A DNA stretch of 64,000 nt from Clostridiales bacterium (GTDB lineage: Bacteria; Bacillota; Desulfotomaculia; Desulfotomaculales; VENG01). Position numbers and translations under genes: made by a program. The first letter of the stretch is position 1. The number at the start of each line of letters is the position of its first letter. The stretch spans positions 248,001 to 312,000 of the forward strand of contig JADQBQ010000001.1 in NCBI GenBank assembly GCA_016278505.1, written 5' to 3'. Shown here piece after piece: positions 37,404 to 46,858 of this stretch. The notes beneath the pieces are model-generated. The model worked only from the letters and a program-made list of their open reading frames with translations. It was not told the origin of the DNA and did no database searches.

Positions 37404-38354
37404 TTGGATGGACAGGCCGGTAACAGGCGAAAGTTGCCTACAAAGAAAAAGCGTCTTTCGATCCCTGTTGTTGGTGTATTATTAGCCCTTGCCGCCCTGT
37501 GTTTGCTTAGTTTACAGGTATGGCAATGGATCTCGTTAAAGCTGGTGGACGTTGAGCCATTAAAAAAGAGTACCCTGGTGGAAAATTTGCCTGCTGAAGC
37601 CGTATTAATAAAAAATGAAATTCCTGTCAAAGCACCTATTACCGGCAAAATAGAAATGTTGGCAGCAGACGGAGAAAGACTGCGGGTTGGATCTCCCATT
37701 GCCCGGATAGTAGGTCCACAAAAAACTGTCACGGTTTATAGCCCGCGTGCGGGATTGCTTTGTACTCACTTGGACGACTTAGAGGGGGTCTTGATACCCA
37801 AAGACGCGAATGTATTAGACATCAAAATGCTAGAAAAAATAGAATTATCAGGTACGCAAAAGGTAGGCGGGGGAGAAAAAGCCCAGAAAGGTATCCCTTT
37901 TTGTAAACTTGTGGACAACCTGCAGCCAATATTAATCTATCTACGGGTTGAGGAAGAAAGCATTGATAACATAGAAAAACGGGAGAATTATAGCTTGCTT
38001 TTGCAGGGTGAAAGAACTTCCGGCCGCCTGATGGAATTTCGCAGCCGATCGCCGTGGCAATTATTGTTAAAAGTCACACAGTATCCTAAAGAAATACTGC
38101 ACTCGCGTCTTATAAAAGCTCAAATTATTATGCAGGAATTAAATGGCTACACAATTCCTCAGGATGCCCTTGTTTTTGAGGGTAATCAGACCGGAATATT
38201 TGTGGTTGAGCAGCAGTTTGTGAATTGGTTACCTGTCCGTGTTAAGGAACATTTTCAGGGAACAGTGATTTTGGAGGAAAACAATATAAGTGCCAACACG
38301 CGATACATAACTAATCCGGTGCGCGTAAAAAAAGGTGCTAGGGTGGAGTGGTAA
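37404..38354 (+). CDS. HlyD-like membrane-fusion protein in the division cluster
   Basis: 316 residues: basic N-terminus, one membrane helix (about 21-43), then a barrel-sandwich hybrid (VKAPITGKIEML, VYSPRAGLL) and beta-barrel adaptor domain. The family usually links an exporter to the outside; no transporter lies nearby. It precedes yggS by one base, so it is co-transcribed with yggS-sepF. Role unknown. TTG start. Confidence 0.75.
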   Translation: MDGQAGNRRKLPTKKKRLSIPVVGVLLALAALCLLSLQVWQWISLKLVDVEPLKKSTLVENLPAEAVLIKNEIPVKAPITGKIEMLAADGERLRVGSPIARIVGPQKTVTVYSPRAGLLCTHLDDLEGVLIPKDANVLDIKMLEKIELSGTQKVGGGEKAQKGIPFCKLVDNLQPILIYLRVEEESIDNIEKRENYSLLLQGERTSGRLMEFRSRSPWQLLLKVTQYPKEILHSRLIKAQIIMQELNGYTIPQDALVFEGNQTGIFVVEQQFVNWLPVRVKEHFQGTVILEENNISANTRYITNPVRVKKGARVEW

Positions 38355-38355
38355 C

Positions 38356-39060
38356 ATGGAAGTTGATCTGGGGGCTAACTTTGCTGAGGTCAATGGCCGC
38401 ATTGAAAAAGCTGCTGCAAAATCCGGGAGAAGTGCCCGCGACATCAAAATGGTGGCCGTTACCAAAACAGTCGAATTAAAAAGAATTAAGGAAACAGTTG
38501 ACCGGGGGCTGCGAATTTTAGGAGAAAACAGGGTGCAGGAGATGCTGGAGAAAGTTCCGACGCTTCCTGGAGATGTAGAGTGGCATATGATTGGCCGCCT
38601 GCAGAGAAATAAAGTTAAGCATATTATCGGTAAGGTAGGCCTAATTCAATCACTTGATCGATGGTCTTTGGCTGAGGAAATTCAAAAGCGGGCACAGCAG
38701 AATGATACTATTGTTCCGGTGTTGGTACAACTTAATCTTGCCGGTGAGGATACCAAGTCGGGCCTGGCCGGTAATGAGCTATTAGATTTTTTAACTGAGG
38801 CTGTACGTTTAGACCATATTAGTGTGGGGGGACTAATGACCATTGCCCCTTTTACGGATGATCCGGAGGAAGTGCGACCGGTGTTCAGGGAAATGCGTAA
38901 GCTGGCTAATGAGATGCAAGGCACAATTCCAGGGGTTAAATTAGATTATCTCTCCATGGGCATGACTAATGACTTCGAAATTGCCATCGAAGAGGGAGCC
39001 AACATGGTGCGCATCGGCTCAGCATTGTTTGGATCCCGTGTGATTAAGGGGGGAATATGA
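38356..39060 (+). CDS. yggS: YggS/PLPBP pyridoxal-phosphate homeostasis protein (YlmE)
   Basis: 234 residues, TIM-barrel, non-catalytic PLP-binding protein. PLP-lysine in MVAVTKTVELKRI; GENRVQEMLEK; HMIGRLQRNKVK; YLSMGMTNDFEIAIEEGANMVRIG at the phosphate site. ATG 38356 after GGGTGGAGTGG; the longer frame from 38335 overlaps the HlyD-like gene. Confidence 0.95.
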   Translation: MEVDLGANFAEVNGRIEKAAAKSGRSARDIKMVAVTKTVELKRIKETVDRGLRILGENRVQEMLEKVPTLPGDVEWHMIGRLQRNKVKHIIGKVGLIQSLDRWSLAEEIQKRAQQNDTIVPVLVQLNLAGEDTKSGLAGNELLDFLTEAVRLDHISVGGLMTIAPFTDDPEEVRPVFREMRKLANEMQGTIPGVKLDYLSMGMTNDFEIAIEEGANMVRIGSALFGSRVIKGGI

Positions 39061-39061
39061 A

Positions 39062-39508
39062 ATGGCAAAAAAGCTGATGGATAAGGTTATGGGGTTTATT
39101 GGTTTTGACGATGAAATTATGGACGAGGAAGAATTGGAGGGTGAAAGCTCCTGGCAGGGAAAAGAAGACTCCCGGAGTAATGCCGGGAAAAGAGGTCAGG
39201 TGGTAAAACTACATTCAGAACGGCAGGTTAAAGTAGTTGTTGCCGAACCGAAAGTGTTTGAAGAAGTGCAGGGAATTGCTGACAACCTTAAAAACAGGTG
39301 CCCGGTTATTATAAACCTGGAACAGGCAGATCCGGAATTAGCTCAACGAGTGGTAGATTTCATCAGCGGAGCAGCTTACGCCTTAAATGGTACGATGCAG
39401 AAAGTTGGTAGTGGAATATTTTTGTTTGTGCCCAGCAGTATGGACATATCAAATGAATTAAGGGATCAGCTAAGGGAAAAAGGCATGTTTGCCTGGATAA
39501 AGCAGTAG
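39062..39508 (+). CDS. sepF: Cell division protein SepF (YlmF)
   Basis: 148 residues: N-terminal membrane-binding amphipathic helix (MAKKLMDKVMGFIGF), acidic linker, and C-terminal SepF core (VVVAEPKVFEEVQGIADNL, FISGAAYALNG, FVPSSMDIS). Bundles FtsZ filaments and can substitute for FtsA as membrane anchor. Compatible with the FtsA here lacking an obvious tether. Confidence 0.97.
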   Translation: MAKKLMDKVMGFIGFDDEIMDEEELEGESSWQGKEDSRSNAGKRGQVVKLHSERQVKVVVAEPKVFEEVQGIADNLKNRCPVIINLEQADPELAQRVVDFISGAAYALNGTMQKVGSGIFLFVPSSMDISNELRDQLREKGMFAWIKQ

Positions 39509-39523
39509 TAAGGAGGATAAGTG

Positions 39524-40339
39524 ATGCCAATAACTGAAAAAATTGGCTTTTTAGGCGGCGGCGCCATGGCCGAAGCTTTATTAGCAGGAATAATTAATAG
39601 TGGTCTTTTACCCCCCGGCAAATTGTATGTCAGCGATCTGCAGCCGGAAAGGCTGACACATTTAAAGAATAAACTGGGTATAAATATTGTAAAGGGTAAT
39701 ACTGAATTGGTGCAGCAAGTAGATATTGTGGTACTGGCCGTGAAACCTTTTGTTTTATCCGATATTTTAGAAGATGTAGGGGAATCGGTTACCTCGGAAC
39801 AACTGGTGATATCAATAGCCGCAGGTATTTCTACTCCATATATCGAAAAATATCTTAAGCAAGGGGTTCCCGTTATACGTGTGATGCCCAATACCCCTTG
39901 TTTACTGGGTGAAGGCGCGCTCGCCGTGGCCGGAGGGAAAAATTCCTTGCCTGAGCATCATGAAAAAGTGGAAGAAATTTGTTCTTCCGTAGGGACCGTG
40001 GTGTTGGTTAAGGAGAACCTTATGGATGCCGTAACCGGGGTTAGTGGAAGTGGCCCTGCCTATATGTACTTGGTTGCCGAGGCTATGGCCGATGCCGGTG
40101 TAAGAATGGGCTTGCCCAGGGATATTGCTTTAAAACTGGGGGCTAAAACAATGCTGGGTGCTGCCAAAATGATCTTGGAAACCGGTGAACACCCGGCGAG
40201 GCTGAAAGATATGGTCACAACTCCGGGAGGCACAACTATAGAAGGACTTTTTGCTTTGGAAGATGCAGGGGTAAGGGCGGCCTTTGCCCGGGCAGTGGAA
40301 GCGGCCTGCATTCGTTCAGGGGAATTATCCGGGAATTGA
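39524..40339 (+). CDS. proC: Pyrroline-5-carboxylate reductase ProC
   Basis: 271 residues; last step of proline synthesis. Rossmann GFLGGGAMAEALLAG, MPNTPCLLGEG, and C-terminal dimerisation domain with GVSGSGPAYMYL and TTPGGTTIEGL. ATG 39524 with AGGAGG well spaced; GTG 39521 would be too close. Confidence 0.97.
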   Translation: MPITEKIGFLGGGAMAEALLAGIINSGLLPPGKLYVSDLQPERLTHLKNKLGINIVKGNTELVQQVDIVVLAVKPFVLSDILEDVGESVTSEQLVISIAAGISTPYIEKYLKQGVPVIRVMPNTPCLLGEGALAVAGGKNSLPEHHEKVEEICSSVGTVVLVKENLMDAVTGVSGSGPAYMYLVAEAMADAGVRMGLPRDIALKLGAKTMLGAAKMILETGEHPARLKDMVTTPGGTTIEGLFALEDAGVRAAFARAVEAACIRSGELSGN

Positions 40340-40347
40340 GGTGACTT

Positions 40348-40623
40348 ATGGACCTGGGAGATAATATAAAAGATTTTATTAATGTAGCTTTTGAAGTGTA
40401 TACTTGGCTGATATTTGCGCGGATTGTACTGTCTTGGATTAAACCCAATCCCAATAATCCACTTATAAAATTTATTATTGAATTAACCGAACCTTTTTTA
40501 AGTATATTCCGGCGCATAATTCCGCCCATGGGTATGCTGGATCTATCTCCAATAGCAGCTTTTTTTGCTTTACATCTACTACGCATCTTGATTGTCGATG
40601 TGCTGCTAAGTGCCTTAATTTAG
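40348..40623 (+). CDS. YggT family membrane protein (YlmG)
   Basis: 91 residues, two membrane helices flanking IVLSWIKPNPNNPLIKFI and EPFLSIFRRIIPPMGMLDLSP, the family signature. Member of the conserved ylm cluster, thought to aid division or membrane protein placement. Nine bases after proC. Confidence 0.93.
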   Translation: MDLGDNIKDFINVAFEVYTWLIFARIVLSWIKPNPNNPLIKFIIELTEPFLSIFRRIIPPMGMLDLSPIAAFFALHLLRILIVDVLLSALI

Positions 40624-40695
40624 CCGGTGGATGAAAACAACATAGATCGCCGTCTTTTTTGGGAGACAGGTTACAGCTGGAAAAGGTGATGTATA

Positions 40696-41484
40696 GTGTT
40701 CGATCGTGAAAAATTGCTGAGTATGATTAATGACCCGGGAGAAAAAGAAGTGGTGGCCCGGGGGTTGGACCTTGCTCAGGGAGTGCTCCGCAGCTATAAT
40801 CCTCAGCTGAGTGACTTCTATGACCCTTTTCATACGGCGCTTTTAACGTCAATAATTGAACGCATACCCGATGTGTCTATAGGTTTTGATGGTGGATATC
40901 CAGGCGCGGAAAGGAAGCGGCTAGTTATCTGTCCTGATTATCTGGACCCGCAGGTCGAAGATTATGGTCTGGCTTTCTTGGCGATCCGGGGAACTTTTAA
41001 GTTTTCCGGCGTAAGTCACCGTGACTTTTTGGGTTCAATGCTGGGACTTGGCCTGCGTCGCGAAAAAATAGGCGACATCATAGTGGACGAATCCTGCGCT
41101 CAAGTGGTGGTAACCATGGAAGTGGCCGATTTTATCCGGGTTAACCTTAGCAAGGTGGGGCGTAATACAGTTAAAATTGAAGAAATAAACAGGGATGCAT
41201 TGGTTCCCCCGTCGCCCAAGGTGAAGGAAATTAGATCAACCGTACCCTCAATGCGACTCGATGTAGTTGCCGCAGGTGCTTTTGGGATTTCTCGCAGCAA
41301 AATGGCCGGGGAGGTAAGTTCTCAGAGAGTAGCTGTAAACTGGCGGCTTTGTACAAACCAGTCGGCCCCGGTAAAAGAAGGAGACATGATTTCCGTGCGC
41401 GGTAAGGGCAGGGCGGAAGTGTCTGCAGTGGGAGGACGTACTAAAAAGGGCCGCATTGCCATAGTCTTATTAAAATATATGTAA
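40696..41484 (+). CDS. ylmH: YlmH S4-domain RNA-binding protein
   Basis: 262 residues. N-terminal domain (about 1-175) plus C-terminal S4 RNA-binding domain (MRLDVVAAGAFGISRSKMAGEV). YlmH relatives bind stalled 50S-nascent-chain-tRNA complexes in ribosome rescue. GTG start with AAAAGGTGATG. Confidence 0.94.
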   Translation: MFDREKLLSMINDPGEKEVVARGLDLAQGVLRSYNPQLSDFYDPFHTALLTSIIERIPDVSIGFDGGYPGAERKRLVICPDYLDPQVEDYGLAFLAIRGTFKFSGVSHRDFLGSMLGLGLRREKIGDIIVDESCAQVVVTMEVADFIRVNLSKVGRNTVKIEEINRDALVPPSPKVKEIRSTVPSMRLDVVAAGAFGISRSKMAGEVSSQRVAVNWRLCTNQSAPVKEGDMISVRGKGRAEVSAVGGRTKKGRIAIVLLKYM

Positions 41485-41499
41485 AGGGGTGAGCACCCG

Positions 41500-42129
41500 T
41501 TGTTAACGCCTTTGGATATTCAAAACAAAGAGCTGCGCCGTTCTTTTCGGGGATATAATGAGGGTGAAGTGGATGAGTTCTTGGATCAATTGGCTCAGGA
41601 TTACGAGTGGTTGTATCTGGAAAACCAGAGACTGAAGGAAAAACTCGAGGACACTGAAGCTGGTGTGGCCCGCTATCAAGATATGGAACAAACTATTAAA
41701 GATACGCTGGTTATGGCTCAGAAAAATGCTGAAGAATTACGTGAAAATGCTAAAAGAGAAGCTGAATTACTTTTAAGTGAATCAAGACAAAAGGCTAATG
41801 AAGTAGTGAAAGAAGCCGAAGAAAAAGCATGCCAATTAGTGGGCATGGCAGAGGAAAGGTCCGACGAGATAGTAAAAGATGCTGAAATAAAGGTTCAATC
41901 AATGATCTCTGAATACCAGTGGTTGGATAAGCAGGCCAATATTTTTAGAATAAAATTTCGTTCTTTTTTACAGGCTCAGCTGGATCTTTTGGAGAAACAG
42001 GAAGAAGAAACAATGGCCCCACTGCAAGAAGTTGCAGCATCGGGTTTATCTGAATTAAGTGAAGACGTTGAGCCGGAGACAGAAGAGAAAGAAGAAGAGA
42101 AAGATTTAGATAAAGGTTTTGATACATAA
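41500..42129 (+). CDS. divIVA: DivIVA-family polar/septal protein
   Basis: 209 residues: LTPLDIQNKELRRSFRGYNEGEVDEFL membrane-curvature-binding N-terminus, then long coiled coil (about 30-160), acidic tail. Scaffold at poles and septa. TTG start 15 bases after ylmH, behind AAGGGGTGAGC. Confidence 0.95.
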   Translation: MLTPLDIQNKELRRSFRGYNEGEVDEFLDQLAQDYEWLYLENQRLKEKLEDTEAGVARYQDMEQTIKDTLVMAQKNAEELRENAKREAELLLSESRQKANEVVKEAEEKACQLVGMAEERSDEIVKDAEIKVQSMISEYQWLDKQANIFRIKFRSFLQAQLDLLEKQEEETMAPLQEVAASGLSELSEDVEPETEEKEEEKDLDKGFDT

Positions 42130-42144
42130 CAGGAGTGAAAGGTA

Positions 42145-42438
42145 ATGCTGGATATTAGAGAAGACCCGGAAGGGGTTGTGTTTAAGGTAAAAGTGCAGCC
42201 CCGCGCTACCAAAAACCAGGCTGTCGGTCTTTACGGCGATGCCCTCAAATTAAGGCTTACCGCCTCCCCTGTAGACGGTGAAGCAAACCAGGCCTGTAAA
42301 GTTTTTTTTGCCAAGCTGTTTAAGGTGCCCAAAAATAATGTAGAATTGGTGTCGGGACAGACCGGGCGAAATAAATACATTCGCATTTACGGTATTAGTA
42401 AGGCAAAAGCCTTAAATGCTATAAAATTATCTTTATAG
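42145..42438 (+). CDS. DUF167/YggU family protein
   Basis: 97 residues with KVQPRATKNQAVGLYGDALKLRLTASP and VDGEANQACKVFFAKLF, the family pattern. Function unknown. Last gene of the ylm operon. Confidence 0.92.
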   Translation: MLDIREDPEGVVFKVKVQPRATKNQAVGLYGDALKLRLTASPVDGEANQACKVFFAKLFKVPKNNVELVSGQTGRNKYIRIYGISKAKALNAIKLSL

Positions 42439-42447
42439 TCTTCGCTG

Positions 42448-42476
42448 TTGACGCGAGAATGGCTTTTGCATATAAT
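42448..42476 (+). promoter_or_regulatory. Sigma-A promoter of the ileS leader
   Basis: TTGACG (42448-42453), 17 bases, TATAAT (42471-42476). Transcription from here (about 42483) would pass through both noncoding repeats before the T-box. Confidence 0.75.
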
Positions 42477-42494
42477 TAAGGATGTTAAAGATTG

Positions 42495-42598
42495 ATCTTC
42501 GCACAGCCTGTAAGGGGGTCAACAGGCTGTAAGCTCGAAATAAGTGCGACTAAGGTTCAGATGGGGTGAAAACCCCACCTGAACCAAGTCTTCTTTAT
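42495..42598 (+). repeat. Structured noncoding repeat, copy A
   Basis: Unit begins ATCTTCGCACAGCCTGTAAG and ends AAGTCTTCTTTAT. Nested stems: CGCAC (42500) with GTGCG (42544), AGCCTGT with ACAGGCT inside it, and then an extended hairpin GACT..GGTTCAG.TGGGGT with ACCCCA.CTGAACC..AGTC closed by a GAAA-like loop. No ORF. Near-identical to copy B except for its short apical loop. Confidence 0.8.
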
Positions 42599-42780
42599 CT
42601 TCGCACAGCCTGTAAGACCCCGACTTCGCATAAGGAAAGAGGACACCCTGCTGAAGCTTGGGTATTTCTCTAGGACAGGAATGTCCCCAACTAATGGGAT
42701 CAACAGGCTGTAAGCTCGAAATAAGTGCGACTAAGGTTCAGATGGGGTGAAAACCCCACCTGAACCAAGTCTTCTTTATA
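42597..42780 (+). repeat. Structured noncoding repeat, copy B, with enlarged apical loop
   Basis: Same flanks and stems as copy A but about 80 more bases between AGCCTGT and ACAGGCT (roughly 42621-42704), holding its own G/C-rich segments (ACCCCGACTTCG, GGACAGGAATGTCCCC). Identity outside the insert is essentially complete, which argues for recent duplication or selection on the RNA. Confidence 0.8.
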
Positions 42781-42784
42781 TAAT

Positions 42785-43027
42785 AAGTCGCAAATTGCCT
42801 GTGAACGGGGCGAGTACACTGGCAAACCTTTTTAGAGAGCCCGGACAAGGTGCAAGCCGGGTAAGGAATCCAGTGGAATATCACCCGGGAGGTGTCGGCT
42901 GAAATTCAGTAAGCCGGCCGGTAACCGCCGTTAAGGGTATATGAGGGGGCAGATCTGATCTTTGTTTCTGTCCATTAGGGTGGTACCGCGGGAGAATTAG
43001 CCCGCCCCTTGTGGGGCGGGCTTTTTA
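42785..43027 (+). promoter_or_regulatory. T-box riboswitch with isoleucine specifier, controls ileS
   Basis: Stem I with the AGAGAG bulge region (about 42831-42836), specifier ATC at 42880-42882 in GGAATATCACC, the T-box sequence AGGGTGGTACCGCG at 42977-42990, and a terminator AGCCCGCCCC/GGGGCGGGCT with T run at 42999-43027. Uncharged tRNA-Ile would stabilise the antiterminator and allow ileS expression. Confidence 0.95.
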
Positions 43028-43063
43028 ATATTTAAAAATATCTTACTCCAAGAGGTGTGTAAT

Positions 43064-45871
43064 ATGGATTACGCTAAGACCTTAAATTTGCCCAAAACAA
43101 AGTTTCCTATGCGGGGTAATTTGCCCCAAAGGGAGCCGGAAACTATTAAATTTTGGGAAGAACAGGATATTTACCGCCAAGTTCAAGAGAAGAATGCCGG
43201 CCGGTCCAAATTTATTTTACATGACGGGCCACCTTATGCTAACGGCCATATTCATTTGGGCCATACCTTGAATAAAGTGCTTAAAGACATAGTGGTAAAA
43301 TTCTATTCCATGGCCGGTTACGATGCACCGTATGTTCCGGGTTGGGATACGCACGGGCTGCCCATTGAACAGCAGGCGATAAAGAATTTAGGAATTAACC
43401 GGCACGAGATCGAGACTGTTGAATTCAGGCGCCGCTGCAGGGATTACGCATTAAAGTTTGTTGATATCCAAAAGGAAGAATTTAAGCGCCTTGGTGTCAG
43501 GGGGGATTGGGAAAACCCATACCTCACTCTAATGCCCAACTTTGAGGCCAGGCAGATTCAGGTATTTGGGGAAATGGCCAAGCGGGGCTACATTTATAAA
43601 GGGCTTAAGCCTGTGTATTGGTGTGCCACTTGCGAGACGGCACTGGCTGAAGCCGAAGTGGAATACGGAGATAAAAAATCGCCGTCCATTTATGTAAAGT
43701 TTCAGGTTAAAGATGGCAAGGGTATTTTACCTGAGGATGATACTTATGTAGTTATCTGGACTACTACCCCGTGGACACTGGTGGCTAATATGGCTATTAC
43801 CGTTCACCCGGAATTTGATTATGTTTTAGCTGAATGTGCCGGGGATAAATATGTATTGGCGAAAGACCTGGTGGAGCATTTTGTTGGGGATGCTGAAGTG
43901 TCAGAGATTAAAATCATCAGGGAGTTTAAAGGTGAGGAGCTGGAGAAAGTAATTTGCCGGCATCCCTTTGTAGATAGAGATTCAATTGTGATATTAGGTG
44001 ACCATGTTACTCTTGAGGCGGGAACCGGTTGTGTTCATACTGCGCCCGGTCATGGTCATGAAGACTATCTGGTTGGTCTTAAATATGGCCTGGATATTTT
44101 TTCACCAGTGGACGGAAATGGTAAGTTTACGGAACAAGGAGGTAAATTTGCCGGACAATTTTATTCCGATGCTAATAAACATATACTGCAAACCCTGGAA
44201 GAGAAAGACGCATTAATCAAAAAAGTTACGGTCCGTCACCAGTACCCACATTGTTGGCGCTGTAAAGACCCTGTTTTTTTCCGAGCGACAGAGCAATGGT
44301 TTGCATCTATTGAAGGCTTTAGGAATAATGCACTGGAAGCGATTCGTGGTGTGCGGTGGATACCCGGTTGGGGTGAAGAAAGAATCTTTAATATGGTTGC
44401 TAACCGCGGTGATTGGTGTATTTCTCGTCAGCGCACTTGGGGCGTTCCCATTCCCATCTTTTACTGTGTTGAGTGCGGCAAAGAAATTATTAATGATACC
44501 ACCATTCAACACTTGCAAGAGATATTCAGGCAACACGGTTCTGACGCTTGGTTTGACTGGAAGGTCGAGGATTTAATGCCGGAAGGTTTGTCCTGCGGTG
44601 AATGTGGTTGTGATGAGTTTACCAAGGAAACTGACATTATGGATGTTTGGTTTGACAGTGGTTCAAGCCATCTAGCTGTTTTAGACGAGCCGGAAAAATG
44701 GCCTGGTTTATGCCGGCCGGCAGATTTGTACCTGGAAGGCAGTGATCAGCACCGGGGGTGGTTTAACTCTTCTTTGAACACTTCTGTGGCTGTAACCGGG
44801 GAGGCTCCTTACAGGGCAGTTTTGACGCACGGGTTTGTTGTGGATGAGAACGGGCGTAAAATGAGCAAATCACTTGGTAATGTGGTCGATCCTCTAAAGG
44901 TCATTAAGCAGATGGGTGCGGATATACTACGCCTGTGGGTCACTTCCGCTGATTACAGGGGAGAGCTTGCCGTATCTCAAAATATTTTAAAACAGATTAC
45001 TGAGTCCTACCGTAAGATTCGCAATACTGCCCGTTTCATACTTGGTAACCTCAAAGATTTTGACCCGTCGATGCACGAGGTAGATCGAAGTGATCTAAGA
45101 GAAATTGACCGGTGGGCGATGTCGGAACTGAACAAGCTGATCAATAAAGTTGTAGAAGCTTATAAGGATTACGAGTTTCACACGGTTTATCACGCCGTTC
45201 ATAACTTCTGTGCCGTGGAAATGAGTGCCAGGTATTTGGATATTGTTAAAGATACCTTATATTGTGAACCGGCTGGGTCGGTAGAGAGAAGGGCTGTGCA
45301 GACAGTCTTGCACGAAGTGCTGCACGCCCTGGTTCGTTTACTTACGCCGGTATTAGCATTTACGTGCGAAGAAATATGGTACCACCTTCCCAAGGAAGAA
45401 GGTAGCCCCAAGAGTGTGCAGCTTACTGATATGCCGGAAATGGATGAAAGTTATCTTGACCACGAATTGGAAAGTAAGTGGCAACGGCTGTTGCAGGTAC
45501 GGTCAGTGGTTAATAGGGCTCTCGAAATAGCACGGAGAGAAAAAATGATAGGGAACTCTTTAGAAGCGTCCGTAACCCTATACGTGTCCAGAGATCTGCA
45601 CGAATTTTTATATCCTCTAGTAGAAGACTTGCCGGGACTATTTATTGTCTCCATCGTTCAGCTTTCCCAGGAGAAGCCACCTGCCGATGCTTTTGGTTCT
45701 GAGGAAATGCGGCGAATTAAGGTCGGTATTGTTAAAGCCCAGGGAAAGAAATGCGAACGCTGTTGGAATTATCACAGTGAGGTTGGTAAGGATTGTGATC
45801 ATCCCCAAACGTGCCCACGCTGTGCTACGGTGCTTAAGGAAATAGGATATAATACGGTAGTGGAAGAGTAA
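43064..45871 (+). CDS. ileS: Isoleucyl-tRNA synthetase
   Basis: 935 residues, class I synthetase: HIGH motif in [18 protein letters not shown]1 editing domain with [13 protein letters not shown] in [11 protein letters not shown], anticodon-binding domain and C-terminal zinc finger ([12 protein letters not shown]). ATG 43064 with AGAGGTG upstream; GTG 43055 lies within that site. Controlled by the T-box above. Confidence 0.98.
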   Translation: MDYAKTLNLPKTKFPMRGNLPQREPETIKFWEEQDIYRQVQEKNAGRSKFILHDGPPYANGHIHLGHTLNKVLKDIVVKFYSMAGYDAPYVPGWDTHGLPIEQQAIKNLGINRHEIETVEFRRRCRDYALKFVDIQKEEFKRLGVRGDWENPYLTLMPNFEARQIQVFGEMAKRGYIYKGLKPVYWCATCETALAEAEVEYGDKKSPSIYVKFQVKDGKGILPEDDTYVVIWTTTPWTLVANMAITVHPEFDYVLAECAGDKYVLAKDLVEHFVGDAEVSEIKIIREFKGEELEKVICRHPFVDRDSIVILGDHVTLEAGTGCVHTAPGHGHEDYLVGLKYGLDIFSPVDGNGKFTEQGGKFAGQFYSDANKHILQTLEEKDALIKKVTVRHQYPHCWRCKDPVFFRATEQWFASIEGFRNNALEAIRGVRWIPGWGEERIFNMVANRGDWCISRQRTWGVPIPIFYCVECGKEIINDTTIQHLQEIFRQHGSDAWFDWKVEDLMPEGLSCGECGCDEFTKETDIMDVWFDSGSSHLAVLDEPEKWPGLCRPADLYLEGSDQHRGWFNSSLNTSVAVTGEAPYRAVLTHGFVVDENGRKMSKSLGNVVDPLKVIKQMGADILRLWVTSADYRGELAVSQNILKQITESYRKIRNTARFILGNLKDFDPSMHEVDRSDLREIDRWAMSELNKLINKVVEAYKDYEFHTVYHAVHNFCAVEMSARYLDIVKDTLYCEPAGSVERRAVQTVLHEVLHALVRLLTPVLAFTCEEIWYHLPKEEGSPKSVQLTDMPEMDESYLDHELESKWQRLLQVRSVVNRALEIARREKMIGNSLEASVTLYVSRDLHEFLYPLVEDLPGLFIVSIVQLSQEKPPADAFGSEEMRRIKVGIVKAQGKKCERCWNYHSEVGKDCDHPQTCPRCATVLKEIGYNTVVEE

Positions 45872-45878
45872 AACTGGT

Positions 45879-45914
45879 AAAAAGCGGTTTCCCGATAAAT
45901 GGAAACCGCTTTTT
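45879..45914 (+). terminator. Rho-independent terminator after ileS
   Basis: AAAAAGCGGTTTCC pairs with GGAAACCGCTTTTT around eight bases. Confidence 0.92.
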
Positions 45915-45951
45915 GTTATAGCTATTCCTCGTTCTAGACCTACTGAGGAGA

Positions 45952-45983
45952 AGAAACCCTTCTCCATGCAGAGAAGGGTTTCT
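45952..45983. repeat. Perfect 13-bp inverted repeat
   Basis: AGAAACCCTTCTC and GAGAAGGGTTTCT around CATGCA, no T run. In the 388-base interval between ileS and the next ORF, which otherwise holds the terminator and a Fur-like palindrome. Confidence 0.6.
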
Positions 45984-46049
45984 CAAGAGCCCGCCATGAC
46001 CTACGCTACAACCATTACGAATCCTTACGTAACCCCTGGCCCTGCTTAT

Positions 46050-46064
46050 GACAATTATTGTCAG
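46050..46064. promoter_or_regulatory. Fur-family-like operator palindrome
   Basis: TGACAATTATTGTCA is a perfect 7-1-7 palindrome and differs from the Fur core TGATAAT-N-ATTATCA by one base in each half. It is about 195 bases before the ATG of the next small gene. The cognate regulator is not in the window. Confidence 0.4.
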
Positions 46065-46259
46065 TATTAAAAGGTCATAAATACTTCTAAACGGTAAAAA
46101 TATGCTGCCGGATGTGATGTTTGCCGCAAGATCTTTCAGAATATCTTTCAATGGTGGGCAAATGGCCATTTGAGGTTTAAATATTACTGTTAAAGCTTTT
46201 TGACTATATTTCTTTTTGGTAAAGGAATATGTTTATTAAAAAGTAAGGGGTGTTGGAGG

Positions 46260-46547
46260 ATGTCAGGTGAAAAAAGAGAAGTTTTTATTGACAACTTCCT
46301 GTCTATGGTGGAGGAGCAATGTAAGTTACGCGACTCGAGGGTATTCAGGTTGAATGAAATGTCTCCCTGGCAGGAGAATTGTCCTCTGCATCTGGAAGTA
46401 GGTGTTAAGTTGCAGGGAGATTCGGAAGTGAAGCTTCCCTTTGTTGTTTCTTCTGCGAATTGGGAAGAGCGAAATGTTTCCGCAGTTGTAAGTGGTATAT
46501 TAATGACGGTGGATCGTTATTCTTGGGGGGGGAAAGGGGGCGCGTAA
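46260..46547 (+). CDS. Small protein of unknown function
   Basis: 95 residues, acidic N-terminus (MSGEKREVFIDNFLSMVEEQ), two cysteines, no membrane helix, with a beta-like second half (HLEVGVKLQGDSEVKLPFVV). Not recognised. ATG 46260 with AAGGGG nine bases upstream is preferred over the longer frame from 46200. Confidence 0.6.
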   Translation: MSGEKREVFIDNFLSMVEEQCKLRDSRVFRLNEMSPWQENCPLHLEVGVKLQGDSEVKLPFVVSSANWEERNVSAVVSGILMTVDRYSWGGKGGA

Positions 46548-46559
46548 AGCGCCTCTTTT

Positions 46560-46736
46560 TTATTTACAGTAGTTGTTTTTGCACGTTTGCTCTCCCCACT
46601 CGTTAGTCATATTATTTTTACTTATAAAGTGGTCACAAGGGCGGGATGACGGTTCAACTTGCTTGTGAAAGTTTTCGCACAAAGCAATATAAACAGATTC
46701 CCACTGCTTAAAGAACCAACAGTCCTTGCATAACAT
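46560..46736 (-). CDS. Cysteine-rich miniprotein, possible metal site
   Basis: 58 residues with CKDCWFF, a central CENFHK, PCDHF and C-terminal CKNNYC. The CxxC pairs and His suggest zinc or Fe-S binding. ATG 46736 follows AGGAG at correct spacing; GTG 46745 overlaps it. Function unknown. Confidence 0.6.
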   Translation of the reverse strand: MLCKDCWFFKQWESVYIALCENFHKQVEPSSRPCDHFISKNNMTNEWGEQTCKNNYCK

Positions 46737-46858
46737 TGGGTTCACTCCTAAAATATCAAATTTTAACTATTACTTATACCTATTATATCAAAAATAAAAA
46801 ATTATACCAGTATTAAATTAGGCATAATACTTAGTGTAAGAAAATTATAACTTAATGA

